Below are positions 45,470-54,202 of a stretch of DNA of 64,000 nt, piece after piece. This DNA is from Paludibacterium purpuratum (GTDB lineage: Bacteria; Pseudomonadota; Gammaproteobacteria; Burkholderiales; Chromobacteriaceae): assembly GCF_004363805.1 (NCBI RefSeq), contig NZ_SNZP01000007.1, forward strand, positions 62,001-126,000, in the 5' to 3' direction. The notes beneath the pieces are model-generated. The model saw only the letters and a list, made by a program, of their open reading frames with translations, was not told the origin of the DNA and ran no database searches. The translations under genes were made by a program, and so were the position numbers. Position 1 is the first letter of the stretch. Every line of letters starts with the position of its first letter.

Positions 45470-46249
45470 TTAATCCAGACAGAACCGTCGCACGATGGCG
45501 ACGAGTTCGTCCGGCTTCTCGACGAAAGCGGCATGGCCGCTATCGATCTCGACATACTGACTGCCGGCAATACCTTGCTGCAGTTGGCGCGTTTGATACG
45601 CCGGCACTAGGTAGTCCTGGCGGCATTGAACCACCAGGGTGGGGGCCGTGATGTGCGCCAGCGCCGCTTTCAGATCGATGCGTAATCCCAATTCCACCCG
45701 GCGGTGGGTGTCCGGCGGCGGCGATTGTTCAAGCAGTGCGGCGAGGGTGTCGGCGCCGAGGGCGGTCAGGAATGCCGGGCTGACCGCCAGGGCGAACGCA
45801 TAGCGGTTGCATAGCGCGACGTCGCCATCCAGCAATTGTCGCCAGGTGCTAAAGACCATCTGGTGTCGCGTGTCGGCGCTGTCGGCCCAACCCGCTACCA
45901 GCACCAGACGGCGTACCAGTTCGGGGTGGCGTGCCGCGGTGGCCGCCGCCACGACGGCGCCGAGCGAGTCGCCCAGCAGGTCGACCGGCTCGGTCGATGC
46001 ATGGCGAATCGTCGCAGCGATCTGTTCAACCAAGGTATCCAGTGCCAGTGGGCCGTCGGGGATGGTAGAGCCACCGGTGCCGCCGTAATTCGGGATGACC
46101 ACCGTGCGCCGGTCGGCGAACTGCTGGGCGACATGACCGAAATTGCCTTGGCCGTCGATGCTGGTGCCGTGCACCAACACAAGCGCCGGGCCGGTGCCGA
46201 TGGCAGTGTAGTTGATCGACGTGCCAGCGACCGCAACATGGATAGACAT
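45470..46249 (-). CDS. Alpha/beta hydrolase
   Basis: The 259-residue protein starts at the ATG at 46247-46249 (MSIHVAVAGTSINYTAIG) with AAGGAAA upstream. It has the oxyanion-loop VLVHGTSIDG near residue 25, the nucleophile elbow GDSLGAVV near residue 93, the acid in VQCRQDYLVPAYQ near residue 204 and the histidine in IDSGHAAFVEKPDELV near the end. It resembles 3-oxoadipate enol-lactonase and related esterases. No pathway genes are adjacent, so the substrate is unknown. Confidence 0.88.
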   Translation of the reverse strand: MSIHVAVAGTSINYTAIGTGPALVLVHGTSIDGQGNFGHVAQQFADRRTVVIPNYGGTGGSTIPDGPLALDTLVEQIAATIRHASTEPVDLLGDSLGAVVAAATAARHPELVRRLVLVAGWADSADTRHQMVFSTWRQLLDGDVALCNRYAFALAVSPAFLTALGADTLAALLEQSPPPDTHRRVELGLRIDLKAALAHITAPTLVVQCRQDYLVPAYQTRQLQQGIAGSQYVEIDSGHAAFVEKPDELVAIVRRFCLD

Positions 46250-46770
46250 TGAAATTTCCTTGTGATGCAAAAATTTATTTTTTTATTCTAAATGACTTAG
46301 ATTGATTTTTAGCTGAAGTATGTGAAATTAATTACGGAATTGATTGGAATTATGGGATTACGGCCGAAAGCTTTAGGCAGTGATGCGCTTTGTTGAAGCC
46401 TTTCCCGAGGAGGAAATTGTCAAGACACTGTCGGGACAATTGTCGTGGAGTCACTTTCTGCTTCAGGATCGCAACCAGGCAAAGAATCTGGTAGACGGTT
46501 CTACAATCGCAAATTGTGTCGCCTTGACTACCGCCGGCAAGGCTGCAAATCGGCCATAGCCGTCTTTCGACAGGTTGAAAAGCAAGGACTGGTTTACACG
46601 GAATTCCGGACAGGCCCACTTCTGACTACACTGGGTCAAGCATGGAGGCAGTATGTGGGAGATTTTGTCCAAAAGGACAGGGGCAGTATATTCGACAGTG
46701 GCTATAGTTGTCACGGCAAGAGTTGTTAAATGCCGTTTGCATTTATATTGCTACTTTTGAGGAAAATAAT
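46250..46770. other. Intergenic region holding a decayed gene
   Basis: Apart from the DUF1016-like remnant (about 46345-46560) no coding sequence is supported. The last 60 bases carry the ribosome-binding site of the lectin-like gene. Confidence 0.5.
46345..46560 (+). pseudogene. Remnant of a DUF1016 (YhcG-type) nuclease gene
   Basis: The plus strand reads YGITAESFRQ in one frame, then (after a frameshift) MRFVEAFPEEEIVKTLSGQLSWSHF from 46383, then RRFYNRKLCRLD in a third frame. Together these follow the N-terminal DUF1016 pattern (MxxFAExFPDxxIVxxLSxQLSWSHF ... EFYxxMCRxE) of PDDEXK nucleases often carried with restriction systems. Frameshifts and the missing remainder show it is dead. Confidence 0.6.
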
Positions 46771-47166
46771 ATGGCCGATACTTACCAAACCTTTGGTGGT
46801 GGGGGAGGAAATTTCTCAACACCCATCAATATGGCTGGTGCCCAAGTCACTTTCTATTGGGGCGATGCCCTAGTCGCCATTATGATCAACAACACTAAAT
46901 ATGGCGGCAATACTGGCAGCTTGCAGTCTGTAACAGTACAAATGCCCACTGATGGCAAGGTTGTACTAAAAAAAATGCAAGCAAAAAACGATCAGGGTTA
47001 TATGGTCGTCAGTTATTTAGAGTTTGAAATTCTTGGCGCTTCTACGAAGGTGGGTAAACTCTCGACAAATGCTGCCACTCTTACGACTGACTGTGTAATT
47101 ATGTTCACGGGAATTAACTGTGGCGGCTTGATTGATCAGTTGAAATACCAGATCATTCCAAGTTAG
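46771..47166 (+). CDS. Small beta-rich protein, possible jacalin-like lectin
   Basis: The 131-residue protein starts at the ATG at 46771 with TGAGGAAAATAAT upstream. It opens with a glycine cluster (FGGGGGNFSTPINM) and continues as strands: ALVAIMINNTKYGGNTGSLQSVTVQM, KKMQAKNDQGYMVVSYLEFEILGA. Glycine-rich start, YGGNTG turn and the late L-E-F strand resemble beta-prism jacalin-type lectins, but the match is weak and no function is certain. No signal peptide. AT-rich relative to the core genome and isolated, so probably acquired. Confidence 0.6.
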   Translation: MADTYQTFGGGGGNFSTPINMAGAQVTFYWGDALVAIMINNTKYGGNTGSLQSVTVQMPTDGKVVLKKMQAKNDQGYMVVSYLEFEILGASTKVGKLSTNAATLTTDCVIMFTGINCGGLIDQLKYQIIPS

Positions 47167-47216
47167 TCTTACATAATCGTAAGACCTAAAGAAGCCCCGC
47201 TGATGCGAGGCTCTTC
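47166..47216 (+). terminator. Two hairpins after the lectin-like gene
   Basis: GTCTTAC-ATAATC-GTAAGAC (47166-47185) starts in the stop codon. AGCCCCGC-TGAT-GCGAGGCT (47193-47212, one mismatch) follows, then CTTCCATTTTA. The second is the more likely terminator. Confidence 0.5.
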
Positions 47217-47549
47217 CATTTTATGGCGAATTACAATACTACGCCATACTTAACGGTAAAGTGACAAGGTGACCGTTAGTGAACGGAGAGAGTAAGGCCC
47301 GCTATCGATTTCTTCATGGGATATTAGGCTTATGAGAGTCTGATGACCGGCAGAAACCGGCCATCCATCCCCCGCATCCACGAAACCCAAGCGGGTTTCG
47401 ATAAAAGACCGCAGTTCGGCCTTAGCGGCCAGTCGCGTGGCCGTCTCAAAGAGTCCGCTCAGAAGCCAAAACCGGACAGCCACCCTTGTTGTTGGGTGAA
47501 TGCCCGGTTTTATCCTTAGGCAAAGGCAGGAATCGACCTGAATGCGTGG
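47217..47549. other. Hairpin-rich stretch without a supported gene
   Basis: Several short stems occur (CCGG-CAGAAA-CCGG near 47346, GAAACCC-AAGC-GGGTTTC near 47383, GGCC-TTAGC-GGCC near 47420). The 77-codon minus-strand frame at 47250-47483 has no recognisable protein and begins with GTG, so I do not call it. Confidence 0.4.
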
Positions 47550-47840
47550 CTAGAAGCGAGCAGAGCCACTTACAGCCACCATGATTTGATTTTCAACATC
47601 CACATATTCTTCAATCCAATTTCTTGGGTCGCCCAAGTAGGTGTAGCGAAGCGAAGGATAGTCGGCAGCATAATCCTTGTGAAATCGCTGAGCCAACCAA
47701 ACATTCGCCTGTTTCATCGGCCACGGCACAGCAACCTCTTGAACAGAATTTCCCGCTTTCAGCTCCAATTCCAAAATTTCTCGCAAGGGGCCGACAACTC
47801 GGGGAAGAATGATTTCCAGGTCATAGGTGTAAACCGTCAT
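47550..47840 (-). CDS. Small hypothetical protein
   Basis: The 96-residue acidic, soluble protein starts at 47840 (MTVYTYDLEIILPRVVG). It has PLREILELELKAGNSVQEVAVPWP and YTYLGDPRNWIEEYVDVENQIMVAV segments. The family is not recognised; small acidic proteins like this in accessory regions are often immunity proteins, which is only a guess. A barstar-like gene on the same strand lies upstream. Confidence 0.6.
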   Translation of the reverse strand: MTVYTYDLEIILPRVVGPLREILELELKAGNSVQEVAVPWPMKQANVWLAQRFHKDYAADYPSLRYTYLGDPRNWIEEYVDVENQIMVAVSGSARF

Positions 47841-47908
47841 GGCTTCTAATTCGCAATTAACCGGAGAATAAAGGAATAACGGGGGGCTGACCGCGTTATT
47901 CGAGGTGA

Positions 47909-48184
47909 TTAATCAAACGAGATCTTTACGAAGGTTGACGGGCTTGCAATGTCATGTAGCGCTTTGAGAAAACAGCCATTGCGAAACGCCTGCATGTGCT
48001 TTGTGTTGATAAATTGAATTTCACAATCACCTGGCCATCCAGGACCACCATTCAGGCCATCCCAGAATGCATCGAGGTTACGTCCAAAGCAGCTCGCACC
48101 GTCAGGTTCGATAGATGCCACGTACGTCTCCCAGAAATCCGATTCGGACTCAACAGAGAGACAATCAACAACGATGATCCGCAT
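47909..48184 (-). CDS. Barstar-family protein (copy 1)
   Basis: The 91-residue protein begins MRIIVVDCLSVESESDFWETYV and carries CFGRNLDAFWDGLNGGPGWPGDC, the barstar-family core that contacts barnase-type RNases. No barnase-like gene is adjacent. A second copy in inverted orientation lies at 48500-48775, encoding a very similar protein. Orphan barstar genes often act as immunity against RNase toxins of rival cells. Confidence 0.85.
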   Translation of the reverse strand: MRIIVVDCLSVESESDFWETYVASIEPDGASCFGRNLDAFWDGLNGGPGWPGDCEIQFINTKHMQAFRNGCFLKALHDIASPSTFVKISFD

Positions 48185-48499
48185 ATTTTCCAGTCCAGCT
48201 TAAAACCGTCCTTCATCGACGACCGCTCTTGGCCGATAGTAGACCTTCGCGACATCTAGAGGCAATGTCGGCAATGGCTCAGAAGCGGTCATGAAGCCCA
48301 AGATCATCGGCGGTGTCAGGTTGTCGGCCAAATTGGTCTGTCGGCACTTGGTTGAAGGTGCTCTGGTTCGCCGAGTTAAATGACCAATGGATTCACTAGC
48401 CGCCGCTTTACCGAAAGATTGTGCAACAGCAGGTGCGAGATAGGCTGATGGCTCGGCCCCACTACGCGCAACCGGTGGCTTTCAGGTAGACTAGAAGGT
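48185..48499. other. Spacer between inverted barstar genes
   Basis: This 315-base region separates the two divergent barstar-like genes and must contain both promoters. No coding sequence or clear operator was seen. Confidence 0.4.
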
Positions 48500-48775
48500 A
48501 TGCGAACCATTGTTGTGGATTGCCTCTCTGTTCAGTCCGAAGCCGACTTCTGGGCGACGTATGTGGCAACGGCCGAGCCTAACGGTGCAGGCTACTTTGG
48601 ATGCAACCTCGATGCATTCTGGGATAGCCTGTATGGTGGCCCAGGATGGCCTGGCGAGTGCGAACTTCAATTCATCAATACAAGGCACTTGCAGGTGTTT
48701 CGCAGTGGTTGTTTTCTCAAGGCGTTACATGACATTGCAAGCCGGTCAACCGTCATAAAAGTCACTTTTGATTAA
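48500..48775 (+). CDS. Barstar-family protein (copy 2)
   Basis: The 91-residue protein begins MRTIVVDCLSVQSEADFWATYV and has YFGCNLDAFWDSLYGGPGWPGEC and LKALHDIASRSTVIKVTFD. It matches copy 1 along its whole length with no gaps. AGAAGGT directly precedes the ATG. The pair forms an inverted duplication around a 315-base spacer. Divergence at several contact-type positions suggests different toxin partners or drift. Confidence 0.85.
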   Translation: MRTIVVDCLSVQSEADFWATYVATAEPNGAGYFGCNLDAFWDSLYGGPGWPGECELQFINTRHLQVFRSGCFLKALHDIASRSTVIKVTFD

Positions 48776-48901
48776 TCGCCGCGGGCGTGCGTGCGTGTGA
48801 ATTTTTCGAGGCTTATGGTTCGATAAAACCAGTCAGGTCACCCGGTCTGTTGTTAGGTTAACCGAACAGTATTGAGACCTGGCCCCATAACCCAAAGCCG
48901 G

Positions 48902-50485
48902 TTACCTCATCGGTGAAAAGCGCCATGTCTTGCCGTCGTCACTGCTGAGGTACAAATCGCCTACCTGTGTCTTGACTGCGAGCCATCCCATTCTGGGCAA
49001 GACATACAGATCCGTCATGAATTTGGGCAACTCGCCCTGTGGCGACCAGGAATTGCCACCATCATCCGATTTCATGAGTGACACGGTGGAATCCTTTTCG
49101 AATAGGCCGATATGATCGATACGCGGCACATATATGGTTTGCAAATTCCTCGGAATAACGGTCGTCATCCAATTCTCGATCGGCGTGGATTTCCAGCTTT
49201 TTCCGAAATCGGCTGATCGGTGCAGTTTTCTGGTGAATGCAGTTCCCGATGATGTCAGAAGTGTTCCGTCACCCAGGATGCTGAACGTCGGAACGACGAG
49301 AGAAGTGAGGTCAGTGGGATTGTCGACCCAAGTGTGCGAACCCAGTTCCATGCTGTGAATCGTTGTCGAGGCAGTAAAGCCCAGTGCGCCAACGATCAGG
49401 ACCAGCCGATCGTTCGCAATGCCTGTTTGCACGGATGAATGCAGGCTGTTGCCGTATTCCAACTCAAAGCGCTTCAGTTCATGCCAGTTGGCGGGAGCAA
49501 GGCCCCTTGAGCCGGATATGGTTATTACCTGCTTATTGCGCAATACAACAAGATACTCGTCGTCCTTTCCCTGGCCCGCAAAGAGAACAGTCCCCTCTGC
49601 CGGAGGTGTGATCGGCCGGACTTCGCCATTCTTGCCTACGTTAAAAACAAGCCCGTGTTCGCATCCGACCAATAGAGTGCCGTCCCTCAGAAGGCTCACG
49701 CTGCGCACATTGAAGCTTGATCCGGTATCCAGGGTCTTCCATTGCTGAGTGTCCGGGCTCCAAAGGCTGACAATGCCGAGCGCTCGTCCGAAAGCGACGG
49801 TCTGCCCTTCGACCGGCTGCGATTGAACAATGACCGCGGATCTTCTCTTTGCAAGGGAAAGCTCATGCTGGTTGCTGACCGGATCAAGTGAAATGTCTCT
49901 TTGCTCCGGGTGCGTATCGGAAAGATTGGTCAGCACGTTCGAAGGAATCATTTTAAGAATGACCTTTGTGTCATTCTCGTTCGATATGACCGAGATACGA
50001 TATGAGCCGCTTCGCGGCCCAACCGAATCAAAGGCCATTACTAGCGCGCCGATATCGGTAACATGCCCGGCTGTTATGTCGAAGCCCTTCGTTAGCTCGT
50101 CGAGTGGCGCCGTGATCGTATTGCCACCTTGTGGCGCGACGAGATGGGTCAGCTGATAATGTCCGGATGGTAGCGCCGCGAAGAACAGGGCTTCGGCATC
50201 TCCCGCCGTTGTCTTGCTCGACATCTCAAACTTTTCTCCCGTCTGACTTTCCTTCAAGGATAGGGTTGAATGACTGAAGTCTATCGGCACAACAGGATTG
50301 TTGGTGAGTATTCGCGCTACCAATAACCCGTGTCCTGCTGGAACGGCAGCATTGGTCGGGTCAATGGCAGTAGTGGCAGCACAGCCACTCAACAGAATCA
50401 TCCAAAATGCCGCAAAAAATACATGGAATGAGATTTTGCGGTAGATGGTGCAACTTTGATGGGAGACGTTTTGAAATCGGGGCAT
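48902..50485 (-). CDS. Lipoprotein with BNR/Asp-box repeats
   Basis: Starting at the ATG at 50483-50485 (MPRFQNVSHQSC) the protein has 527 residues; an upstream extension is possible but begins in atypical sequence. A lipoprotein signal is clear (FFAAFWMILLSGC, lipobox LSGC). The second half holds Asp-box motifs: SADFGKSWKSTP, SDDGGNSWSPQG and SSDDGKTWRFSP. These beta-propeller repeats occur in sialidases and sortilin-like proteins and usually bind glycans or proteins. No sialidase catalytic set was recognised. It is probably a surface or periplasmic binding protein. Confidence 0.75.
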   Translation of the reverse strand: MPRFQNVSHQSCTIYRKISFHVFFAAFWMILLSGCAATTAIDPTNAAVPAGHGLLVARILTNNPVVPIDFSHSTLSLKESQTGEKFEMSSKTTAGDAEALFFAALPSGHYQLTHLVAPQGGNTITAPLDELTKGFDITAGHVTDIGALVMAFDSVGPRSGSYRISVISNENDTKVILKMIPSNVLTNLSDTHPEQRDISLDPVSNQHELSLAKRRSAVIVQSQPVEGQTVAFGRALGIVSLWSPDTQQWKTLDTGSSFNVRSVSLLRDGTLLVGCEHGLVFNVGKNGEVRPITPPAEGTVLFAGQGKDDEYLVVLRNKQVITISGSRGLAPANWHELKRFELEYGNSLHSSVQTGIANDRLVLIVGALGFTASTTIHSMELGSHTWVDNPTDLTSLVVPTFSILGDGTLLTSSGTAFTRKLHRSADFGKSWKSTPIENWMTTVIPRNLQTIYVPRIDHIGLFEKDSTVSLMKSDDGGNSWSPQGELPKFMTDLYVLPRMGWLAVKTQVGDLYLSSDDGKTWRFSPMR

Positions 50486-50728
50486 AAAATTTGCAGTTGA
50501 AGTAGTGAGCTGATCAGAATTTGTAAGTCGAGAAAATCCGTGGCGCGGAATAGTTATAAGGGCACCGAGGGCCGTATAAATATTTATATTGCTGACAACA
50601 ATTTTAACATTCAATTATCATTATTTTAAGCGTTTTTCATCGTTGGTAGAATCAAGTCATTCTGGTTTTTGATGACAAAAGGCTTGTTGAGTCGGCAATA
50701 AAAATGATCTGTTCCCGCTACGCGACCT

Positions 50729-51274
50729 TCACACCAACGCCGCCATTAGGTTTAGCGCCATATGCAGGATCATGCCCAGCGCCAAGGCCGGCATGCTGAC
50801 TCCTCCTTTGAGGAAAAGCTGGCTATTGAGGTCTTCCGGATTACTGACGCGTGTTTGCAGTTTCCGAATAGTGGCACTGGCTTGCCGCAAGTACAGTCGA
50901 TAGGCAAAGCCGCCCAACAGTAGGCGCATCGTCAGGCCAGCCAGCAGTGTCGCCTGCCAAGAAAACTGGGGGGCGTGCTCCTGTACCGGCTCTGCCAGAA
51001 ACTGTAGGGGCGGCAAGATGGCCAACAGGCCCAGCAGTAGCGCGTAGGTCACCAGGTAAATCACCCAGTACATCAGTGCCAGTCGATATTGCTTGCGATA
51101 GAGCAACCACAGATCGCTGAACACAAAAGCGTACCAGTGAAAGCGCGGCCGGCGCCCCTTTGGTCCAGAAGCCTGGGGCCAGCAGTCGACGTAGTGTTTG
51201 GAGTGGCTGTAAGAAAACAGATAGTTGCACCAGTCGGCGTCTTCCGGCGGCAAAGCTTGAGTCGGGGTATCCAT
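50729..51274 (-). CDS. DUF2628 domain membrane protein
   Basis: The 181-residue protein has a polar N-terminus, then FHWYAFVFSDLWLLYRKQYRLALMYW, the DUF2628 signature, followed by hydrophobic segments near residues 70-90, 108-125 and 160-180. DUF2628 proteins are small inner-membrane proteins of unknown role. It stands alone, divergent from the lipoprotein gene at 51473. Confidence 0.8.
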   Translation of the reverse strand: MDTPTQALPPEDADWCNYLFSYSHSKHYVDCWPQASGPKGRRPRFHWYAFVFSDLWLLYRKQYRLALMYWVIYLVTYALLLGLLAILPPLQFLAEPVQEHAPQFSWQATLLAGLTMRLLLGGFAYRLYLRQASATIRKLQTRVSNPEDLNSQLFLKGGVSMPALALGMILHMALNLMAALV

Positions 51275-51472
51275 GATTTATTGGCTCACTGTGCGAAGGT
51301 GGTGGCTGACGACTGTTACGCATATCAGCCTTATGTGATTTTCATATATGTTATCATGTCCAATGGATTATAGGTATTCGCATTCTTGCGTAAGGCTCAG
51401 ACAATGTTTGGTCCCTGGACGGATCCCCAGTCTGTTGTGTTGCCGATACATAAAATTATCCCTGGAGCTATT

Positions 51473-52273
51473 ATGAAGTCTGGTTGGGTTGTTCTAAAAC
51501 GATTTTGTCTCGCATCTTTTGCATTGATTTTAGTGTTGAGCTGTTCGGGATGTATGTTCACCCGGTATGTTATAAGTAGCCCAGATACTGGACCTGTATA
51601 TGATCATACCGAGACGAAAAAGATAGAGGATCTGGGTACTGATGTGATGCTTGGCTTTGGCAAGCCAGATAATGCGCAGCTCCAAAAGCAATATCCAAAT
51701 GCCTTGATCGTTGTGGGGCAGAAGCACAACTACGTAGTGACGCGTGGTGGTGAAGAAATAATGGCGCTATTAGCGCGCCTTGATACTAAATTAATCATGT
51801 TAAATGCTGTCACGGCAACAAGTGAAAGCCCAATTTACCTTCGTTTTGATAAGGCGGCGCCAGAAGGGATTTTCCAGGCCAATCTGTTCGTTTCGTATCG
51901 GAAGAGTTTTGATCAGCTCACGCCGGCAGAGCAAGAGGTTTTCCAAAGAAGTCGCGACAATGAATTTAATCCATTAAACTCGGATGATGAGTATTTTCCA
52001 GCCAAGTTCATTGAGCTTGATGGTTTTGTGGCGCCGCCAGCAAAAAATCTCTCGGATTTACGGCAGCGCTTCAAGCAACAACGAGTACTGAGCCTAATCA
52101 GGGTTGAGTATAAAGATGTGATGCGTGGCTCTCCTTATGATAAATATAACGCCGTGCCGTTTACTTTGATAATCGATGCATTGACGTTGCCTATGCAAGT
52201 TGGCATGTTATTCGATACGCCTGCCAATGACAAAACCACGACCGCAGTAAAAACACCGCAGCCAACGAAGTAG
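51473..52273 (+). CDS. Hypothetical lipoprotein
   Basis: The 266-residue protein starts at the ATG at 51473, with CTGGAG upstream. It has a lipoprotein signal (FCLASFALILVLSCSGC, mature cysteine near residue 27) followed by a soluble domain with LMLGFGKPDNAQLQKQYPNALIVVGQKHNYVVTRGGEEI-like content and a lysine/threonine-rich end. The family is not recognised. It probably sits at the outer or inner membrane face in the periplasm. Confidence 0.7.
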   Translation: MKSGWVVLKRFCLASFALILVLSCSGCMFTRYVISSPDTGPVYDHTETKKIEDLGTDVMLGFGKPDNAQLQKQYPNALIVVGQKHNYVVTRGGEEIMALLARLDTKLIMLNAVTATSESPIYLRFDKAAPEGIFQANLFVSYRKSFDQLTPAEQEVFQRSRDNEFNPLNSDDEYFPAKFIELDGFVAPPAKNLSDLRQRFKQQRVLSLIRVEYKDVMRGSPYDKYNAVPFTLIIDALTLPMQVGMLFDTPANDKTTTAVKTPQPTK

Positions 52274-52409
52274 CCGCGTTAATAGATTCGGGGGTGGGGC
52301 TTTCTTGTTGTGGGTAAATCCAAAGCTTCACCCACAAGAGGACCTCGCCGCCGAATTGCCGTCAAAATAAGTCAAACATCCTTTCTGTCCATCACTGAGT
52401 ATGCCAGCA
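52274..52409. other. Short gap after the lipoprotein gene
   Basis: No feature is supported in this gap between the lipoprotein and the frameshifted gene. Confidence 0.3.
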
Positions 52410-52611
52410 TCAAATATTGGTGGCAGCGCTTCGGCCTGATCGGTTCTCCATCCGGTCTGCCCCGAACGTGCGCATCAAGTCTGCAACCAGCCGTCTTGCC
52501 TCGGTCTCGTCGCGGATATTGGTGAAACCCCGACGTGCCATAGGTGACGAAAAAGCCTTCAATCGCAGCAAGAATCCGCGTCAAGCTTTGACCGCCAGAT
52601 TTATTTGTCAT
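52410..52611 (-). pseudogene. Frameshifted small hypothetical gene
   Basis: From the ATG at 52609-52611 (with GGAAAGG upstream) the frame reads MTNKSGGQSLTRILAAIEGF and FVTYGTSGF. It loses protein-like character, but shifting by one base at TTTCACCAAT restores NIRDETEARRLVADLMRTF and GADRMENRSGRSATNI before a stop at 52410. A single-base indel (mutation or sequencing error) explains this. The joined product would be about 66 residues, of unknown family. Confidence 0.55.
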
Positions 52612-52666
52612 GAGGCAGCCTTTCCACTGAAATAGGTACCAAACGACTCGTAGTTGACATTGGCTC

Positions 52667-53023
52667 TTACATCTCTGCGTCGTGAATTTCTCGACCTAAC
52701 GCTAAAGATAATTTGGCGCACAAGACGCTTGTCCAGCCAACCCAGAGTCCATATTCGATGTTGCCTTGAAAAACAAGACCGCTTGGTTCTGATGAGACGA
52801 AAATGTATCTAGAATCATCTTCACGCCCATACCAGCAAGGCCATTCTGCACCATCTATCCATCCGTCTAGTTGTGGATATATTTTGCTTATTATTTTCCA
52901 GTCTTTCGGCGGAGAGTCAAAAGGTATATTTAGCGTAATTGATTGTTGCATATGGAGATTCAATATCCTTGTTACGACTGCTTCTGGCCGAGAGTAGACG
53001 TTGCCGAATTCTACCAAAAACAC
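52667..53023 (-). CDS. Small hypothetical protein
   Basis: The frame encodes 118 residues from a GTG at 53021-53023; an ATG at 52949-52951 (MQQSITLNIPFDSPPKDW) is the other candidate start. It contains KIYPQLDGWIDGAEWPCWYGREDDSRYIFVSSEPSG and ends WVGWTSVLCAKLSLALGREIHDAEM. Tryptophan-rich and acidic, it looks like a genuine soluble protein of unknown family, possibly an immunity protein. Confidence 0.6.
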   Translation of the reverse strand: MFLVEFGNVYSRPEAVVTRILNLHMQQSITLNIPFDSPPKDWKIISKIYPQLDGWIDGAEWPCWYGREDDSRYIFVSSEPSGLVFQGNIEYGLWVGWTSVLCAKLSLALGREIHDAEM

Positions 53024-53118
53024 CAGTTCTCTTCTATTTATGGCTGGTATTTGTTATCTTTTCAAAATTAATGCAGTAAAATGATATTGTCATCATCGAA
53101 TTAGCGAAAGTCCTGAAC

Positions 53119-53913
53119 GTGATTGGTATCTGCGCTCTTTGCCAGAAAAATGCTGATCTGCAGAACAGCCACCTGATCCCGAAGTGGGCTTACAGAAGAG
53201 TTTGCAACATTGTGGAGGACACGAAAGCACCAGTTTGTATTGCTGATGGCAACGCCGCCCTTTCCAATAAACAGACTACCAGTTACCTCCTCTGTACGGA
53301 CTGCGAACAACGATTTTCCACGCGTGAGGATTATGTGGCAGAGCTTACAAAGCCGGACAATGTGCAAATCAGGCTTCTCAGTAAAGTCACGCGACTCAAC
53401 ATGCCGAGGAAAGTAATAGCGTCCCTAAATATGGATGTGGACAGTGAACAGATCGTGTATTTCGCGGCTAGCGTATTGTGGCGCGGATGCGTGATGGCTG
53501 GGGGCTGCAAACTCGGACCTTATGAAGCGAAGTTTCGACAATACCTGCTTGGAGCGGCACAATTCCCTCCCGAGGCAGCTATTTCTATTGGGATCTTCGA
53601 GCACTCGACCAGCTTTGATGCCCGAGGCTGGGTTTCTGAGCCAGCTTCGACGAAGACGAACAAGGGCTGGTTACATGGATTTTTGCTTGCTGGCATCGCG
53701 TTTCGGTGCTGGGTTGGGAGAGAGATCCCGCTAGCGTGGCAGCAGGCTTCACTAGCAGGTACTAATTCAACTAAGTACGTATCAATCATCAAGCCTGAAG
53801 AATGCGTGGATTTCCTTGCTGCAGTTGAAATGGCTGGAAGTGCAAAGCCTAGAGGCAAGCTGGGAACGGACGTTCAGGGCAGGCGGGGTGATAGACCGCT
53901 CCGGCCGAATTGA
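53119..53913 (+). CDS. HNH-like zinc-finger protein
   Basis: The 264-residue protein starts at a GTG (MIGICALCQKNADLQNSHLIPKWAYRRV). The first CxxC with the SHLIPK histidine and a second CTDCEQRF pair near residue 58 form a four-cysteine zinc site typical of HNH/treble-clef nucleases of accessory DNA. The rest is alpha-beta with no recognised domain. It may be a stand-alone nuclease or defence-related protein. The catalytic histidine assignment is uncertain. Confidence 0.65.
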   Translation: MIGICALCQKNADLQNSHLIPKWAYRRVCNIVEDTKAPVCIADGNAALSNKQTTSYLLCTDCEQRFSTREDYVAELTKPDNVQIRLLSKVTRLNMPRKVIASLNMDVDSEQIVYFAASVLWRGCVMAGGCKLGPYEAKFRQYLLGAAQFPPEAAISIGIFEHSTSFDARGWVSEPASTKTNKGWLHGFLLAGIAFRCWVGREIPLAWQQASLAGTNSTKYVSIIKPEECVDFLAAVEMAGSAKPRGKLGTDVQGRRGDRPLRPN

Positions 53914-54202
53914 TGGTAGAGACTTTTCTAGGGTCGATTCTCGGCCAAAGTAGATCATCATTCTCTTGTACTAACATGACAGTTATCGGCCAGGAGCGGC
54001 TCTGGGGAAATTGCCACAAAGCGGCCGTAGGTAAGAGATGCTCTCAGAATGACGGTCAAGAGTGCGGCTGGCGCAACTCCTAAATTATTGGGCTGCTCCA
54101 CGCATGGCAGCCATTTACTCTTACTATTCCTGTAAATAGCCCCTTCATCCAGGGGGCCTGCCTTCGGCAGGCGCTTTACGTCGAACGTTAGAGCACAACC
54201 AT
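53914..54202. other. Non-coding stretch ending in an attC-like right half
   Basis: No gene is visible across 289 bases. The end reads GCCTTCGGCAGGCGC-TTTACGTCGAAC-GTTAGAGC (54164-54194), the form of an attC right end placed just before the next reading frame. Its partner left end is unclear. Confidence 0.45.

Noticed and set aside
47250-47483. 77-codon minus-strand frame
   Set aside because: GTG start, no ribosome-binding site, and lies in a hairpin-rich stretch with no protein similarity I can see.
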